From Aeromicrobium yanjiei (GTDB taxonomy: Bacteria; Actinomycetota; Actinomycetes; Propionibacteriales; Nocardioidaceae): a stretch of DNA of 64,000 nt. Below, piece by piece: positions 34,446-44,736 of the stretch (position 1 is the stretch's first letter; each line of letters opens with the position of its first letter). The position numbers were made by a program, and so were the translations under genes. The notes beneath the pieces are model-generated. The model had not been told where the DNA came from. It searched no databases and saw only the letters and a program-made list of their open reading frames with translations. The stretch covers positions 806,001 through 870,000 of the forward strand of contig NZ_CP045737.1 in NCBI RefSeq assembly GCF_009649075.1, read 5' to 3'.

Positions 34446-35267
34446 GTGTCAGCCCTCGAGGTCGTCCTGGCCGTGTCGACCGGTGCGCTCGCGGTGGCAC
34501 TCGCCGTGACCGTGGTGCGTCTGCGAGCCGTCCGCCGTCAGGTCGCGAGGCTGCAGGAGGAGGGTCCGCGACCGACCCGGCAGCGGCGGGTGCCCACGGC
34601 CACCCAGGCCGTACGCACCGTCGTCGGTACGGCGCTGAAGGTGCGGGACCACGGCCTCGGCGGGGTCATCCGCAGCTCGGTCGACGATCTCGCGCTGTGG
34701 GCCGACGTCGAGCGTCCCGACCTTGCCGGCCTCGCCGGGGCCGACGGCACGCTGACGATCCTGTTCTCCGACATCGAGGACTCCACTGCGCTCAACCACG
34801 AGCTCGGCGACCGCGGGTGGGTCCGGTTGCTCTCGCGGCACGACCGTCTCGTGCAACGGGCGGTCGACGCGCACGGCGGGCACGTGGTCAAGACGCAGGG
34901 GGACGGCTTCATGGTCGCGTTCGCGGAGGCAGCCGAGGCCGTCGCCGCCGCGTGCATGATCCAGCGCGATCTCTCCCGGCTCCGGTCCCGCTCGAAGTTG
35001 TACGGGGTGAGGGTCCGCATCGGCGCGCACCGCGGCTCCGCGGTGCACCGCGACAACGATCTGTTCGGCCGCAACGTCGCCCTCGCGGCGCGCGTCGCCT
35101 CGCAGGCGGACGGCGCGGAGGTGCTCGTCAGCGACGCCGTGCTCAGGGCCGTCGGGGAGGCCGCCCTACCGGTCCTGGACAGCCGGGAGGTCGAGCTCAA
35201 GGGCGTACCGGGGACCCACCGCCTGCACCGCGTCGACTGGCAGCGCGGTGGATCTGCCACCGTATGA
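34446..35267 (+). CDS. Membrane-anchored class III adenylate/guanylate cyclase
   Basis: A 273-residue protein: one TM helix (about residues 4-26), a basic linker, then a class III cyclase domain from about residue 100 to 270. The metal-binding strand TILFSDIEDST supplies D109, and QGDGFMVAF holds the second metal/turn region; NDLFGRNVALAARV is the helix that normally carries transition-state Asn/Arg residues. It would make cAMP (or cGMP) in the cytoplasm. GTG 34446 follows a -10 box by 6 nt. A strong inverted repeat overlaps its stop codon. Confidence 0.87.
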   Translation: MSALEVVLAVSTGALAVALAVTVVRLRAVRRQVARLQEEGPRPTRQRRVPTATQAVRTVVGTALKVRDHGLGGVIRSSVDDLALWADVERPDLAGLAGADGTLTILFSDIEDSTALNHELGDRGWVRLLSRHDRLVQRAVDAHGGHVVKTQGDGFMVAFAEAAEAVAAACMIQRDLSRLRSRSKLYGVRVRIGAHRGSAVHRDNDLFGRNVALAARVASQADGAEVLVSDAVLRAVGEAALPVLDSREVELKGVPGTHRLHRVDWQRGGSATV

Positions 35268-35293
35268 CGGCGATTTCCGGCTCATACGGTGGC
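35256..35293. terminator. 12-bp inverted repeat at the cyclase stop codon
   Basis: GCCACCGTATGA (35256-35267) pairs perfectly with TCATACGGTGGC (35282-35293) across a 14-nt loop. The left arm contains the cyclase TGA stop. There is no T-tract. It probably ends cyclase transcription and insulates furA; an operator function is also possible. Confidence 0.55.
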
Positions 35294-35320
35294 GTGCGCA
35301 CCGCGCCCGACGGAATCCCG

Positions 35321-35341
35321 TTTCTTGACTGACTCAAGAAA
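35321..35341. promoter_or_regulatory. FurA operator (perfect 8-5-8 inverted repeat)
   Basis: TTTCTTGA-CTGAC-TCAAGAAA is perfectly symmetric and includes the furA -35 hexamer. It closely resembles the AT-rich autoregulatory site upstream of mycobacterial furA, so FurA autorepression of furA-katG is expected. Confidence 0.75.
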
Positions 35342-35352
35342 ACCGGTAGGCT
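35325..35352 (+). promoter_or_regulatory. furA promoter (leaderless)
   Basis: TTGACT (35325-35330), a 16-nt spacer and TAGGCT (35347-35352), 6 nt before the ATG at 35359. The best-formed promoter in the window, lying under the FurA operator. Confidence 0.75.
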
Positions 35353-35358
35353 GCAGGC

Positions 35359-35796
35359 ATGAACACGACCGCTGAGATCGAGCGCACCTTGCGCGAGGCC
35401 TCGCTGCGCGTGACCCGCCCCCGCGTCGCCGTGCTCGCCGCGGTGCACGAGCATCCCCACGCAGACACCGACTCGATCATCGAGGCCGTGCGTGCGAGCT
35501 CGGGTGAGGTGTCGCACCAGGCCGTGTACGACGTGCTGAGGGCGCTGACCGCAGCCGGGCTGGTGCGCCGCATCCAGCCTGCGGGCGCCACCGCGCGCTA
35601 CGAGTCCCGCATCGGCGACAACCACCACCACATCGTCTGCCGCTCGTGCGGGGCGATCACGGACGTCGACTGCGCAATCGGCGAGGCCCCGTGCCTCGCG
35701 CCCTCAGATCATCACGGCTTCGTGATCGACGAGGCGGAGGTCGTGTTCTGGGGCACCTGCCCCGACTGCGCAGCCGTCGCCCTCGTCCCCCAATGA
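35359..35796 (+). CDS. furA: Fur-family peroxide-responsive repressor FurA
   Basis: A 145-residue Fur protein: winged helix (EIERTLREASLRVTRPRVAV, recognition region SGEVSHQAVYDVLRALTAAG) and a C-terminal metal-binding dimerisation domain containing the HHHIVC cluster and two C-x-x-C pairs (CRSCG, CPDC). Its position 60 bp upstream of katG and the symmetric operator identify it as the FurA type, which represses katG until metal-catalysed oxidation by peroxide relieves binding. Confidence 0.93.
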   Translation: MNTTAEIERTLREASLRVTRPRVAVLAAVHEHPHADTDSIIEAVRASSGEVSHQAVYDVLRALTAAGLVRRIQPAGATARYESRIGDNHHHIVCRSCGAITDVDCAIGEAPCLAPSDHHGFVIDEAEVVFWGTCPDCAAVALVPQ

Positions 35797-38124
<2,328 letters not shown>

Positions 38125-38137
38125 TCCGGTGAACGAC

Positions 38138-38172
38138 AGGCCCGGCTCCCGACCACGTCGGGGGCCGGGCCT
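38138..38172 (+). terminator. katG terminator hairpin
   Basis: A 15-bp stem with one mismatch and a 5-nt loop (AGGCCCGGCTCCCGA, loop CCACG, TCGGGGGCCGGGCCT), 13 bp after the katG stop. It lacks a T-tract, as is common in high-GC actinobacteria. Confidence 0.8.
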
Positions 38173-38199
38173 CGTCGTGCCGGGAGGCAGTACCACTAG

Positions 38200-38213
38200 T
38201 GCAACGAGTTGCA
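38200..38213. promoter_or_regulatory. 14-bp palindromic operator before the nitronate monooxygenase gene
   Basis: TGCAAC-GA-GTTGCA is a perfect palindrome whose right arm overlaps the -35 hexamer of the following promoter, a classic repressor position. The regulator is not encoded next to it. Confidence 0.6.
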
Positions 38214-38237
38214 TATCGCGGCGATCCCTCCTAGGGT
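38209..38237 (+). promoter_or_regulatory. Promoter of the nitronate monooxygenase gene
   Basis: TTGCAT (38209-38214), a 17-nt spacer and TAGGGT (38232-38237). The predicted leader of about 20 nt contains AAGGAG before the ATG at 38265. Confidence 0.65.
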
Positions 38238-38264
38238 CGGGACGAATCGTCCTCAAGGAGACCC

Positions 38265-39227
38265 ATGACCCTCGTCCCCGCCCTCGCCGGCCCGCTCACC
38301 CTTCCCGTGGTCGGCTCCCCGCTGTTCATCTGCTCGGGCCCCGAGCTCGTCGGCGCCCAGTGCCGGGCCGGGATCATCGGTGCGTTCCCGGCGCTCAACG
38401 CGCGTCCAGCTGCCCTGCTGAGCGACTGGATCCAGCAGATCGACGAGGAGAACGCCTCCTTCGCGGCGGCCGACCCCGACGCGTACGTCGGCCCGTTCGC
38501 GGTCAACCAGATCGTCCACCGCTCCAACGACCGGCTCGAGCAGGACATGGCGGTCATCGTGGAGCACCAGGTGCCGATCGTGATCACCTCGCTCGGCGCC
38601 CGCACGGAGATCAACGACGCGGTCCACTCCTACGGCGGCATCGTGCTGCACGACGTCATCGACGACGAGTTCGCCCGCAAGGCGATCGACAAGGGCGCGG
38701 ACGGCGTCATCGCGGTGGCTGCGGGAGCCGGCGGGCACGCGGGCACGCAGTCACCGTTCGCGCTGGTGCGCGAGATCCGGTCCTGGTTCGACGGACCGCT
38801 GCTGCTGTCGGGTGCCATCTCGCACGGCAGCTCGATCCTCGCGGCGCAGGCCGCTGGCGCCGACCTGGCGTACGTGGGCTCGGCCTTCCTCGCGACGCAC
38901 GAGGCCAACGCCGCACCGGACTACAAGCAGATGATCGTGGACTCCACCGCGAAGGACATCGTCTACAGCAACCTGTTCACCGGCGTGCACGGCAACTACC
39001 TCCGCGGCAGCATCGAGGCCGCCGGGATGGACCCCGACGACCTGGGTGTCTCGGACCCGTCCGCGATGGACTTCAGCTCGCAGGCGGTCGACGGCCCCAA
39101 GGCGTGGAGGGACATCTGGGGTGCGGGCCAGGGCATCGGCGCGATCGAGGAGCGCGTCTCGGTGGCCGCGCTGGTGCAGAGCCTGCGCGCCCAGTACGAC
39201 CAGGCGCGCAAGGACCTCTGCGGCTGA
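38265..39227 (+). CDS. Nitronate monooxygenase family flavoprotein
   Basis: A 320-residue FMN TIM-barrel protein (NMO/2-nitropropane dioxygenase-like). It opens with LTLPVVGSPLFICSGPELV, has the FMN-phosphate region AAGAGGHAGTQSPFAL and a GADLAYVGSAFLAT strand. Family members oxidise nitronates, including toxic propionate-3-nitronate, although related enoyl reductases look similar. It is monocistronic with its own palindromic operator, suggesting dedicated induction. Confidence 0.88.
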   Translation: MTLVPALAGPLTLPVVGSPLFICSGPELVGAQCRAGIIGAFPALNARPAALLSDWIQQIDEENASFAAADPDAYVGPFAVNQIVHRSNDRLEQDMAVIVEHQVPIVITSLGARTEINDAVHSYGGIVLHDVIDDEFARKAIDKGADGVIAVAAGAGGHAGTQSPFALVREIRSWFDGPLLLSGAISHGSSILAAQAAGADLAYVGSAFLATHEANAAPDYKQMIVDSTAKDIVYSNLFTGVHGNYLRGSIEAAGMDPDDLGVSDPSAMDFSSQAVDGPKAWRDIWGAGQGIGAIEERVSVAALVQSLRAQYDQARKDLCG

Positions 39228-39237
39228 CCCCGCGGCG

Positions 39238-39252
39238 GCCCGGCAGCCGGGC
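39238..39252. terminator. Hairpin between convergent genes
   Basis: GCCCGGCAGCCGGGC is a GC-rich inverted repeat filling the 25-bp space between the nitronate monooxygenase and enoyl-CoA hydratase genes. It could terminate both. Confidence 0.5.
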
Positions 39253-40020
39253 TCAGCGACCGGAGATCGACTCCCGCAGCGCGCGGACGTTCTGGACGAA
39301 GGCGGGCCGGGTCGTCGACCAGGCCTGGGCCGTGGTCTCGACGTCGAAGATCGTCTCGTGGTCGGGGGTCTGCTGTGCCTGGCGCAGGGTCGAGACGTAG
39401 CGACGCACGAGATCGCCCTCCATGTCGTCGAGGCGCGCCCCCAAAGCGAGAGCCTCGTCGACGAGCGACTCGGGCTCCACGACGCGCGCGACGAGCCCCA
39501 CGTCGTACGCCCGCTCGGCATCCCACCGCTCACCGAAGAGCACCGCCAGCGTGGCCTGCTGGTGCCCGACCGCGCGCTCCATCAGCCAGGTGTGCCCGCC
39601 GCCGGGGTGGATCCGCAGGTGTGCGAACCGGGTGTCGAAGCGGGCCGCGGTCGACGCGATGCGCACGTCGCAGGCCAGGGCGAGGTTGAGCCCGGCACCG
39701 ACCGCGGGCCCGTTGACGGCAGCGATCGTGGCCAGCGGCGTGCGCAGGATCCGCAGGAAGCCTTCGTAGACCTCGCGGACGTCGTCGAAGTCGCCGGCGG
39801 CGGACTGCTCGAGCGTCGCCAGCTCGGCGCCCGCACAGAAGGCGCGGCCGCGGCCCGTCACGACCAGGGTGTTGACCTCGGGCGTCGCCTCCGCCCGGGT
39901 CACGTCCTCGTCGATCGAGCACACCATCTCGGAGGTGAGGATGTTGCGGCGGTCGGGGTCGTCGAGGGTCAGCAGCGCGGTGGCGCCGTGGATCGAGAGC
40001 GTGGTGGGCCGGGAGGTCAT
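39253..40020 (-). CDS. Enoyl-CoA hydratase/isomerase family protein
   Basis: A 255-residue crotonase-fold protein with the oxyanion-hole segments AFCAGAEL and NGPAVGAGLNLALACD, and HPGGGHTWLMERAVG around the usual second catalytic position. It probably acts on an acyl-CoA intermediate; its exact reaction is not readable. It starts at ATG 40020, overlapping the stop of the PucR-type gene by 4 nt, so the two are co-transcribed. Sequence that stays open upstream belongs to the regulator in another frame. Confidence 0.88.
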   Translation of the reverse strand: MTSRPTTLSIHGATALLTLDDPDRRNILTSEMVCSIDEDVTRAEATPEVNTLVVTGRGRAFCAGAELATLEQSAAGDFDDVREVYEGFLRILRTPLATIAAVNGPAVGAGLNLALACDVRIASTAARFDTRFAHLRIHPGGGHTWLMERAVGHQQATLAVLFGERWDAERAYDVGLVARVVEPESLVDEALALGARLDDMEGDLVRRYVSTLRQAQQTPDHETIFDVETTAQAWSTTRPAFVQNVRALRESISGR

Positions 40021-41678
40021 GACGTCACGGTAGTGCCGCGTCGGCCCGGGCCGGGACGGGCCCGCCCGACGCGGAGGTCGTGCACCAGCAGCGCGACGCC
40101 CAGCGAGAGCACCGAGTCCGCGTCGTCGAGATCGACCCGCAGGATCGACTCGAGCTTGTGCAGCCGGCCGTACAGGGCCTGACGGCTGATGTGGGTCGCC
40201 TGCGCGAGCGCGGCCTTGTTGCCCCGCAGCTCGACGTAGCGCCGCAGCAGGTCGAGCAGTCCGGTGCCGTGCTCGGCCTCGTGTGCAAGGAGCGGGCCGA
40301 GCTCGGCCTCCGCGAAGCCCAGCACCCGCTCGTCGTCCCGCAGCTGCGCGACGAGGCCACGCAGCCGGACGTCGGTCGAGCGGAACCAGGCCGCCGAGGA
40401 CGGCTGCAGCGCCCGCGCGGCCTCCGCGACGTGCACGGTCGCCGGCATGCGGGACGCCGCGACCAGCAGCGTCCCGGCGGCCCGGCCCACGCCGAGGACG
40501 GGCACGGTGCCCGGCGTGAGCGCGCCGGCGCGGCTCGCGGTGGCCGTCGCCAGCGCCTCGAGCGCGGCGTCCTCCGTGACTCCCCGGGGCAGCGCGAGGA
40601 CGATGCCGACCCCCTGGTCGTCCACGCCGCCCGAGATCGCGTCGAGCCGCGCCTCGGCGAGGGCGTCCGAGACCGTCTCGAGCTGGGCGCGGGCGCGGCG
40701 CTGACGGGCGATCTGGTCGGGCAGCGCAGCGGGACCGAACAGGGCGACGACCGGCAGATAGCTCGCACCGGCGCGCATGCCGAGGGCAGCGGCGCGGGCC
40801 AGCCCGTCCGCCTCGTCCTGCACGCGCCCCTCGACGAGCTCCTGCAGCAGCGACTCCTGCGCCTGGGACTGCAGACGGGTCGCGTCGCGTTCCACGAGAC
40901 GGGACAGCTGCAGGGCCTGCGCGGCGCGCTGCATCACCATCGCGGTCGTGACCGGGTCGTGCGTCTGCTGGGGTGCCACGATGCGCCCCCACGGCGCGCC
41001 CCGCAGACCGACCGGGCAGGTGAGCCACCGCTCGGGTCCGGACGTCCCGGCCTCGTCCAGCACCGGTGCGCGCCGGGAGCGCTCCTCCCAGCCGCGCAGC
41101 AGGGCGCCGGACGTCCGCCCGTGGCGGGCCAGGGCCACGACGTGGTGGCCGACGTCCTCCAGCACGACCGGGGCGCCGATCAGCGTGGACGCCTCGGCGA
41201 GGATCGTGCTCGCGTCTGCGCTGTCGAGGCTGAGGTTGGTGAAGACCTCGTGGGTGCGCTGGGCGAGCTCGAGACCGTGGTACTGCTCACCGACGATCAG
41301 CCGGTGCACGGCCTCGGTGATCGACACGAAGCGCACGGGGGCGTGCAGCGCCACGAGCGGCAGCTCGAGCCGACGTGCCTGGCGCACCAGCGCGGCCGGC
41401 AGCTCGGGCAGCCGGGGCCCGAGCTCGACGATGAGACCGCACGCGCTGGCCTCGGCGAGCTGGGTGACGAACCGCTCGGGATCTGCCGTGGGCCCGACGA
41501 GCGGCAGGCCCGTGGTCAGCACGACCTCGTGGCCGCCGAGCAGATCGACCATGTCGTCGACCTCGGTCACGTGCACCCAGCGCACGGGCCGGTCGAGCGA
41601 CTGCTCGCCGGCGAGCACCTCGGGCCGCCCGGCGGTCAGCACGTCCATCGCGAGGATCGTCCGCAGTGTCAGGGGCAC
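40017..41678 (-). CDS. PucR family transcriptional regulator of the amine catabolic block
   Basis: A 553-residue regulator with the complete PucR architecture: N-terminal PucR sensory domain (DRPVRWVHVTEV), a central GGDEF-like region and C-terminal HTH_30 (NKAALAQATHISRQALYGRL). PucR proteins activate purine, GABA or amine catabolism. It is divergent from the FAD oxidase/aldehyde dehydrogenase/putrescine oxidase/aminotransferase operon, its likely target. GTG 41678 (VPLTLRTILAMD) matches the family N-terminus and lies 6 nt after a TACTGT -10 box. Confidence 0.88.
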   Translation of the reverse strand: MPLTLRTILAMDVLTAGRPEVLAGEQSLDRPVRWVHVTEVDDMVDLLGGHEVVLTTGLPLVGPTADPERFVTQLAEASACGLIVELGPRLPELPAALVRQARRLELPLVALHAPVRFVSITEAVHRLIVGEQYHGLELAQRTHEVFTNLSLDSADASTILAEASTLIGAPVVLEDVGHHVVALARHGRTSGALLRGWEERSRRAPVLDEAGTSGPERWLTCPVGLRGAPWGRIVAPQQTHDPVTTAMVMQRAAQALQLSRLVERDATRLQSQAQESLLQELVEGRVQDEADGLARAAALGMRAGASYLPVVALFGPAALPDQIARQRRARAQLETVSDALAEARLDAISGGVDDQGVGIVLALPRGVTEDAALEALATATASRAGALTPGTVPVLGVGRAAGTLLVAASRMPATVHVAEAARALQPSSAAWFRSTDVRLRGLVAQLRDDERVLGFAEAELGPLLAHEAEHGTGLLDLLRRYVELRGNKAALAQATHISRQALYGRLHKLESILRVDLDDADSVLSLGVALLVHDLRVGRARPGPGRRGTTVTS

Positions 41679-41684
41679 GGGGCA

Positions 41685-41690
41685 ACAGTA
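41685..41690 (-). promoter_or_regulatory. -10 box of the PucR-type gene (leaderless)
   Basis: TACTGT on the minus strand ends 6 nt before GTG 41678, supporting this start codon. Confidence 0.55.
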
Positions 41691-41702
41691 GTCCGCGAGG
41701 CT

Positions 41703-41713
41703 GACACAGTGTC
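41703..41713. promoter_or_regulatory. 11-bp palindrome in the PucR/amine-operon divergent region
   Basis: GACAC-A-GTGTC is perfectly symmetric and falls at the expected -35 position of the PucR gene. It is a candidate site for the regulator or for autorepression. Confidence 0.4.
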
Positions 41714-41801
41714 CACCTCTCGTGCGCGGAACGCGACACCTTGACCATGGCGTCGAGCGCCCTGACGCGGGAGGATGGATCGAACGTCCCCAAGGAGCCC
41801 C

Positions 41802-43241
41802 ATGGCCTCGCACCGCACGGTCTTCGAGCGGCAGCGACCGCCCGAGGCCCAGGTCACGGAGTCGCTGCGCGACTCGCGGCACGCCGTGTTCTGGCTCGAG
41901 GACGTCGAGACCGTCAACCGTCCCGCGCTCAGCGGCACGATCGACGCCGATCTCACGGTCGTCGGTGGCGGCTACTGCGGGCTGTGGACCGCGGTGCTCG
42001 CGAAGCGCCGGGACCCCACGGCCCGGGTCGTGCTGCTCGAGGCCGAGACGATCGGCTGGGCGGCGTCGGGACGCAACGGCGGCTTCGCCGAGGCCAGCCT
42101 GACGCACGGCGAGGACAACGGCCGCGCGCGCTGGGCGGCCGAGTACGACACGCTGCACCGGATGGGCCTGGACAACCTCGACGCGATCGAGCGTGACGTC
42201 GAGGAGCTCAAGATGGACGTCCAGCTCGAGCGCACCGGCGTCCTGGAGGTCGCGTACGAGCCGCACCAGGTGCGCTGGCTCCAGGAGGCCGGTCACGGGC
42301 AGTGGCTGGACCGCGACGCGGTGCGGGCCGAGATCGCGAGCCCGATCTTCGAGGCCGGCCGCTGGGTCAAGGACACGTGCGCGCTGGTGCACCCCGGTCG
42401 GCTCGCCCAGGAGCTGGCGCGGGTCGCGACCGATCTCGGGGTCGAGATCTTCGAGCACTCGGCGGTCTCGGGGCTGGGCACAGGGCTGGGCTCGGGGCTG
42501 GGCTCTGGGCGCAGCGGCGCGGTCGACGTCCGCACGACCCGCGGCCTCGTGCGCAGCAGACGGGTCGCCCTCGCGACCAACGTGTTCCGGCCGCTGCTTC
42601 GCCGGTCGCGCCTGCTGACAGTGCCGGTCTACGACTACGTCCTCATGACCGAGCCGCTGAGCCCGGGGCAGATGGCCGAGATCGGCTGGCAGCACCGCCA
42701 GGGCGTCAGCGACCTGGCCAACCAGTTCCACTACTCGCGGCTCACCGCGGACAACCGCATCCTCTACGGCGGCTACGACGCGATCTACCACGCGGGCCGC
42801 GGGGTGCGCCCCGAGCACGAGGACCGCGACGCGTCCTATCGCCGGCTCGCCTCGCACCTGCTCACCACGTACCCGCAGCTCGAGGGCCTGCGGTTCAGCC
42901 ACCGCTGGGCCGGGGCGATCGACACCTCGACCCAGTTCTGCGCGTTCCACGGTCTGGCCCGCCGTGGCCGCGTCGCGTACGCCGCGGGGTTCACCGGCCT
43001 CGGCGTCGCCGCCACGCGCTTCGCGGCCGAGGTCATGCTCGACCGGCTGGCCGGGGAGACCACCGCCCGCACCCAGCTGGAGATGGTGCGCAAGAAGCCG
43101 CTGCCGTTCCCGCCCGAGCCGTTCACCAAGATCGGCATCGAGGCCACCAAGTGGTCGCTCGACCGGGCCGACCACCGGGAGGGCCGCCGCAACCTGATGC
43201 TGCGCACACTGGACCGTCTCGGTCTGGGCTTCGACTCATGA
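41802..43241 (+). CDS. FAD-dependent oxidoreductase, DadA/PuuB-like
   Basis: A 479-residue flavoprotein of the D-amino-acid-oxidase fold. FAD binding is shown by VVGGGYCG (residues 53-60), GWAASGRNGG, and the C-terminal AAGFTGLGVA segment. It resembles gamma-glutamylputrescine oxidases and related amine dehydrogenases and probably oxidises a C-N bond of an amine. ATG 41802 is preceded by AAGGAG; ATG 41775 upstream lacks such a site. A 12-bp repeat encodes GLGT-GLGS-GLGS near residues 224-235. It is the first gene of the amine operon. Confidence 0.88.
   Translation: MASHRTVFERQRPPEAQVTESLRDSRHAVFWLEDVETVNRPALSGTIDADLTVVGGGYCGLWTAVLAKRRDPTARVVLLEAETIGWAASGRNGGFAEASLTHGEDNGRARWAAEYDTLHRMGLDNLDAIERDVEELKMDVQLERTGVLEVAYEPHQVRWLQEAGHGQWLDRDAVRAEIASPIFEAGRWVKDTCALVHPGRLAQELARVATDLGVEIFEHSAVSGLGTGLGSGLGSGRSGAVDVRTTRGLVRSRRVALATNVFRPLLRRSRLLTVPVYDYVLMTEPLSPGQMAEIGWQHRQGVSDLANQFHYSRLTADNRILYGGYDAIYHAGRGVRPEHEDRDASYRRLASHLLTTYPQLEGLRFSHRWAGAIDTSTQFCAFHGLARRGRVAYAAGFTGLGVAATRFAAEVMLDRLAGETTARTQLEMVRKKPLPFPPEPFTKIGIEATKWSLDRADHREGRRNLMLRTLDRLGLGFDS
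42471..42506 (+). repeat. Three in-frame 12-bp repeats
   Basis: GGGCTGGGCACA, GGGCTGGGCTCG and GGGCTGGGCTCT in tandem encode a Gly/Leu-rich loop. The unit length keeps the frame when copies are gained or lost. Confidence 0.8.
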
Positions 43242-43306
43242 CCGCCGCGAGCCGGCCGCCGACCCGTCCCCAGCAGACCGACCCCACGAAGGAACCGACC
43301 GCATGA
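43238..43306 (+). CDS. Possible 22-residue bridging ORF
   Basis: ATG 43238 overlaps the upstream stop (ATGA) and its own TGA at 43304-43306 overlaps the aldehyde dehydrogenase ATG (ATGA). It encodes a polar, Pro/Thr-rich peptide with no known family. It has no ribosome-binding site, so translation would depend on re-initiation; it may only keep ribosomes on the message. Confidence 0.35.
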   Translation: MTAASRPPTRPQQTDPTKEPTA

Positions 43307-44733
43307 GCGACATCGTCCGCAACTACGTCAACGGCGCACCGGTGGACTCTGCCGCGACCGACTTCATCGAGCTGGTGGACCCCACGACCGGGCTCGCGGA
43401 CGGCCGGTCGCCCATCTCGACCGCGGCGGAGGTCGACGAGGCGTTCGCGGCCGCGCTGGCCGCCTCCCGCACCTGGAAGCGGACGACGCCCAAGGTCCGC
43501 CAGCTCGCCCTGCTGCAGATCGCGGACGCGGTCGAGGCCGCACGGGACGAGCTCGTGGCGCTGCAGGCCCGCGACACGGGGCAGGTCAAGGAGCACATCG
43601 CGACGGAGGAGATTGACCAGGGCGTCGACCAGCTCCGGTTCTTCGCCGGCGCGGCCCGGCTGCTGGAGGGCAAGGCCACCGCGGAGTACGTCGAGGGGCT
43701 GTCGTCGAGCATCCGGCGCGAGCCGATCGGCGTCGTGGCGCAGGTGACCCCGTGGAACTACCCGTTCGCGATGGCGATCTGGAAGATCGCGCCGGCGCTC
43801 GCGGCCGGCAACACGATCGTCCTGAAGCCCAGTGACACGACGCCCCGCTCGACCGTCAGGCTGGCCGAGATCGCGGGCGAGATCCTGCCGCCCGGCGTCC
43901 TCAACGTGGTCAACGGCAACGCCGACACGGGCCGGCTCCTGGTTGAGCACCCCGTGCCGGGACTTGTCGCGATCACCGGCTCGGTCCGGGCGGGGATCGA
44001 GGTCGCGGTGTCGGCTGCGAGGAACCTCAAGCGCGCGCACCTCGAGCTCGGTGGCAAGGCCCCGGCGGTCGTGTTCGCCGACGCAGATCTCGCGGCAGCG
44101 GCCGAGGGCATCGCGGTCGGCGGCTTCTTCAACGCCGGCCAGGACTGCACGGCCGCGACGCGAGTCATCGTGCACGAGAGCGTCCACGAGGAGCTGCTGC
44201 GACTGCTGGTCGAGCAGGCACGGGCGGCTCGCCCGGGTGCGCCCGACGACGCGGAGGCGACCTACGGGGCGCTCAACAACGCGGGGCACCTCGCCTCGGT
44301 CGAGCGGATGGTCGGCGCGATCGGCGACCACGCCCGCATCGAGACCGGTGGCCGCCGCCTCGACCGCGACGGCTTCTACTTCGAGCCGACCGTGATCTCC
44401 GGGGTCCGCCAGGACGACGCGATCGTGCAGCAGGAGGTCTTCGGCCCCGTGCTGACCGTCCAGCCGTTCGCGACGACGCAGCAGGCGACCGAGCTGGCCA
44501 ACGACGTCCCGTACGGCCTCGCCGCGAGCGTCTGGACCAAGGACCACGGACGGGCCCTGCGCATGACGGCCGATCTCGACTTCGGGTGCGTGTGGGTCAA
44601 CACCCACATCCCGTTCGTCTCGGAGATGCCGCACGGCGGCTTCGGCGCGTCGGGGCACGGCAAGGACCTGTCGGCGTACGGGCTCGAGGAGTACACCCGG
44701 GTCAAGCACGTCATGAGCAACGTGGAGGGCTGA
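43303..44733 (+). CDS. Aldehyde dehydrogenase, probable gamma-aminobutyraldehyde dehydrogenase
   Basis: A 476-residue NAD(P)-dependent ALDH with the catalytic C282 (NAGQDCTA), general base E248 (LELGGKAP) and the oxyanion-hole Asn of TPWNYPF. Overall pattern and context fit enzymes that oxidise 4-aminobutanal to GABA. Substrate from the putrescine oxidase encoded next would be handled directly. AAGGAA precedes the ATG at a suitable distance. Betaine or succinate-semialdehyde dehydrogenase activity remains possible. Confidence 0.9.
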   Translation: MSDIVRNYVNGAPVDSAATDFIELVDPTTGLADGRSPISTAAEVDEAFAAALAASRTWKRTTPKVRQLALLQIADAVEAARDELVALQARDTGQVKEHIATEEIDQGVDQLRFFAGAARLLEGKATAEYVEGLSSSIRREPIGVVAQVTPWNYPFAMAIWKIAPALAAGNTIVLKPSDTTPRSTVRLAEIAGEILPPGVLNVVNGNADTGRLLVEHPVPGLVAITGSVRAGIEVAVSAARNLKRAHLELGGKAPAVVFADADLAAAAEGIAVGGFFNAGQDCTAATRVIVHESVHEELLRLLVEQARAARPGAPDDAEATYGALNNAGHLASVERMVGAIGDHARIETGGRRLDRDGFYFEPTVISGVRQDDAIVQQEVFGPVLTVQPFATTQQATELANDVPYGLAASVWTKDHGRALRMTADLDFGCVWVNTHIPFVSEMPHGGFGASGHGKDLSAYGLEEYTRVKHVMSNVEG

Positions 44734-44736
44734 ACG

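Noticed and set aside
41679-43175. A longer version of the second PucR regulator reaching 43175
   Set aside because: The extension lies opposite the FAD oxidoreductase gene and has no PucR homology; a -10 box stands directly before GTG 41678.
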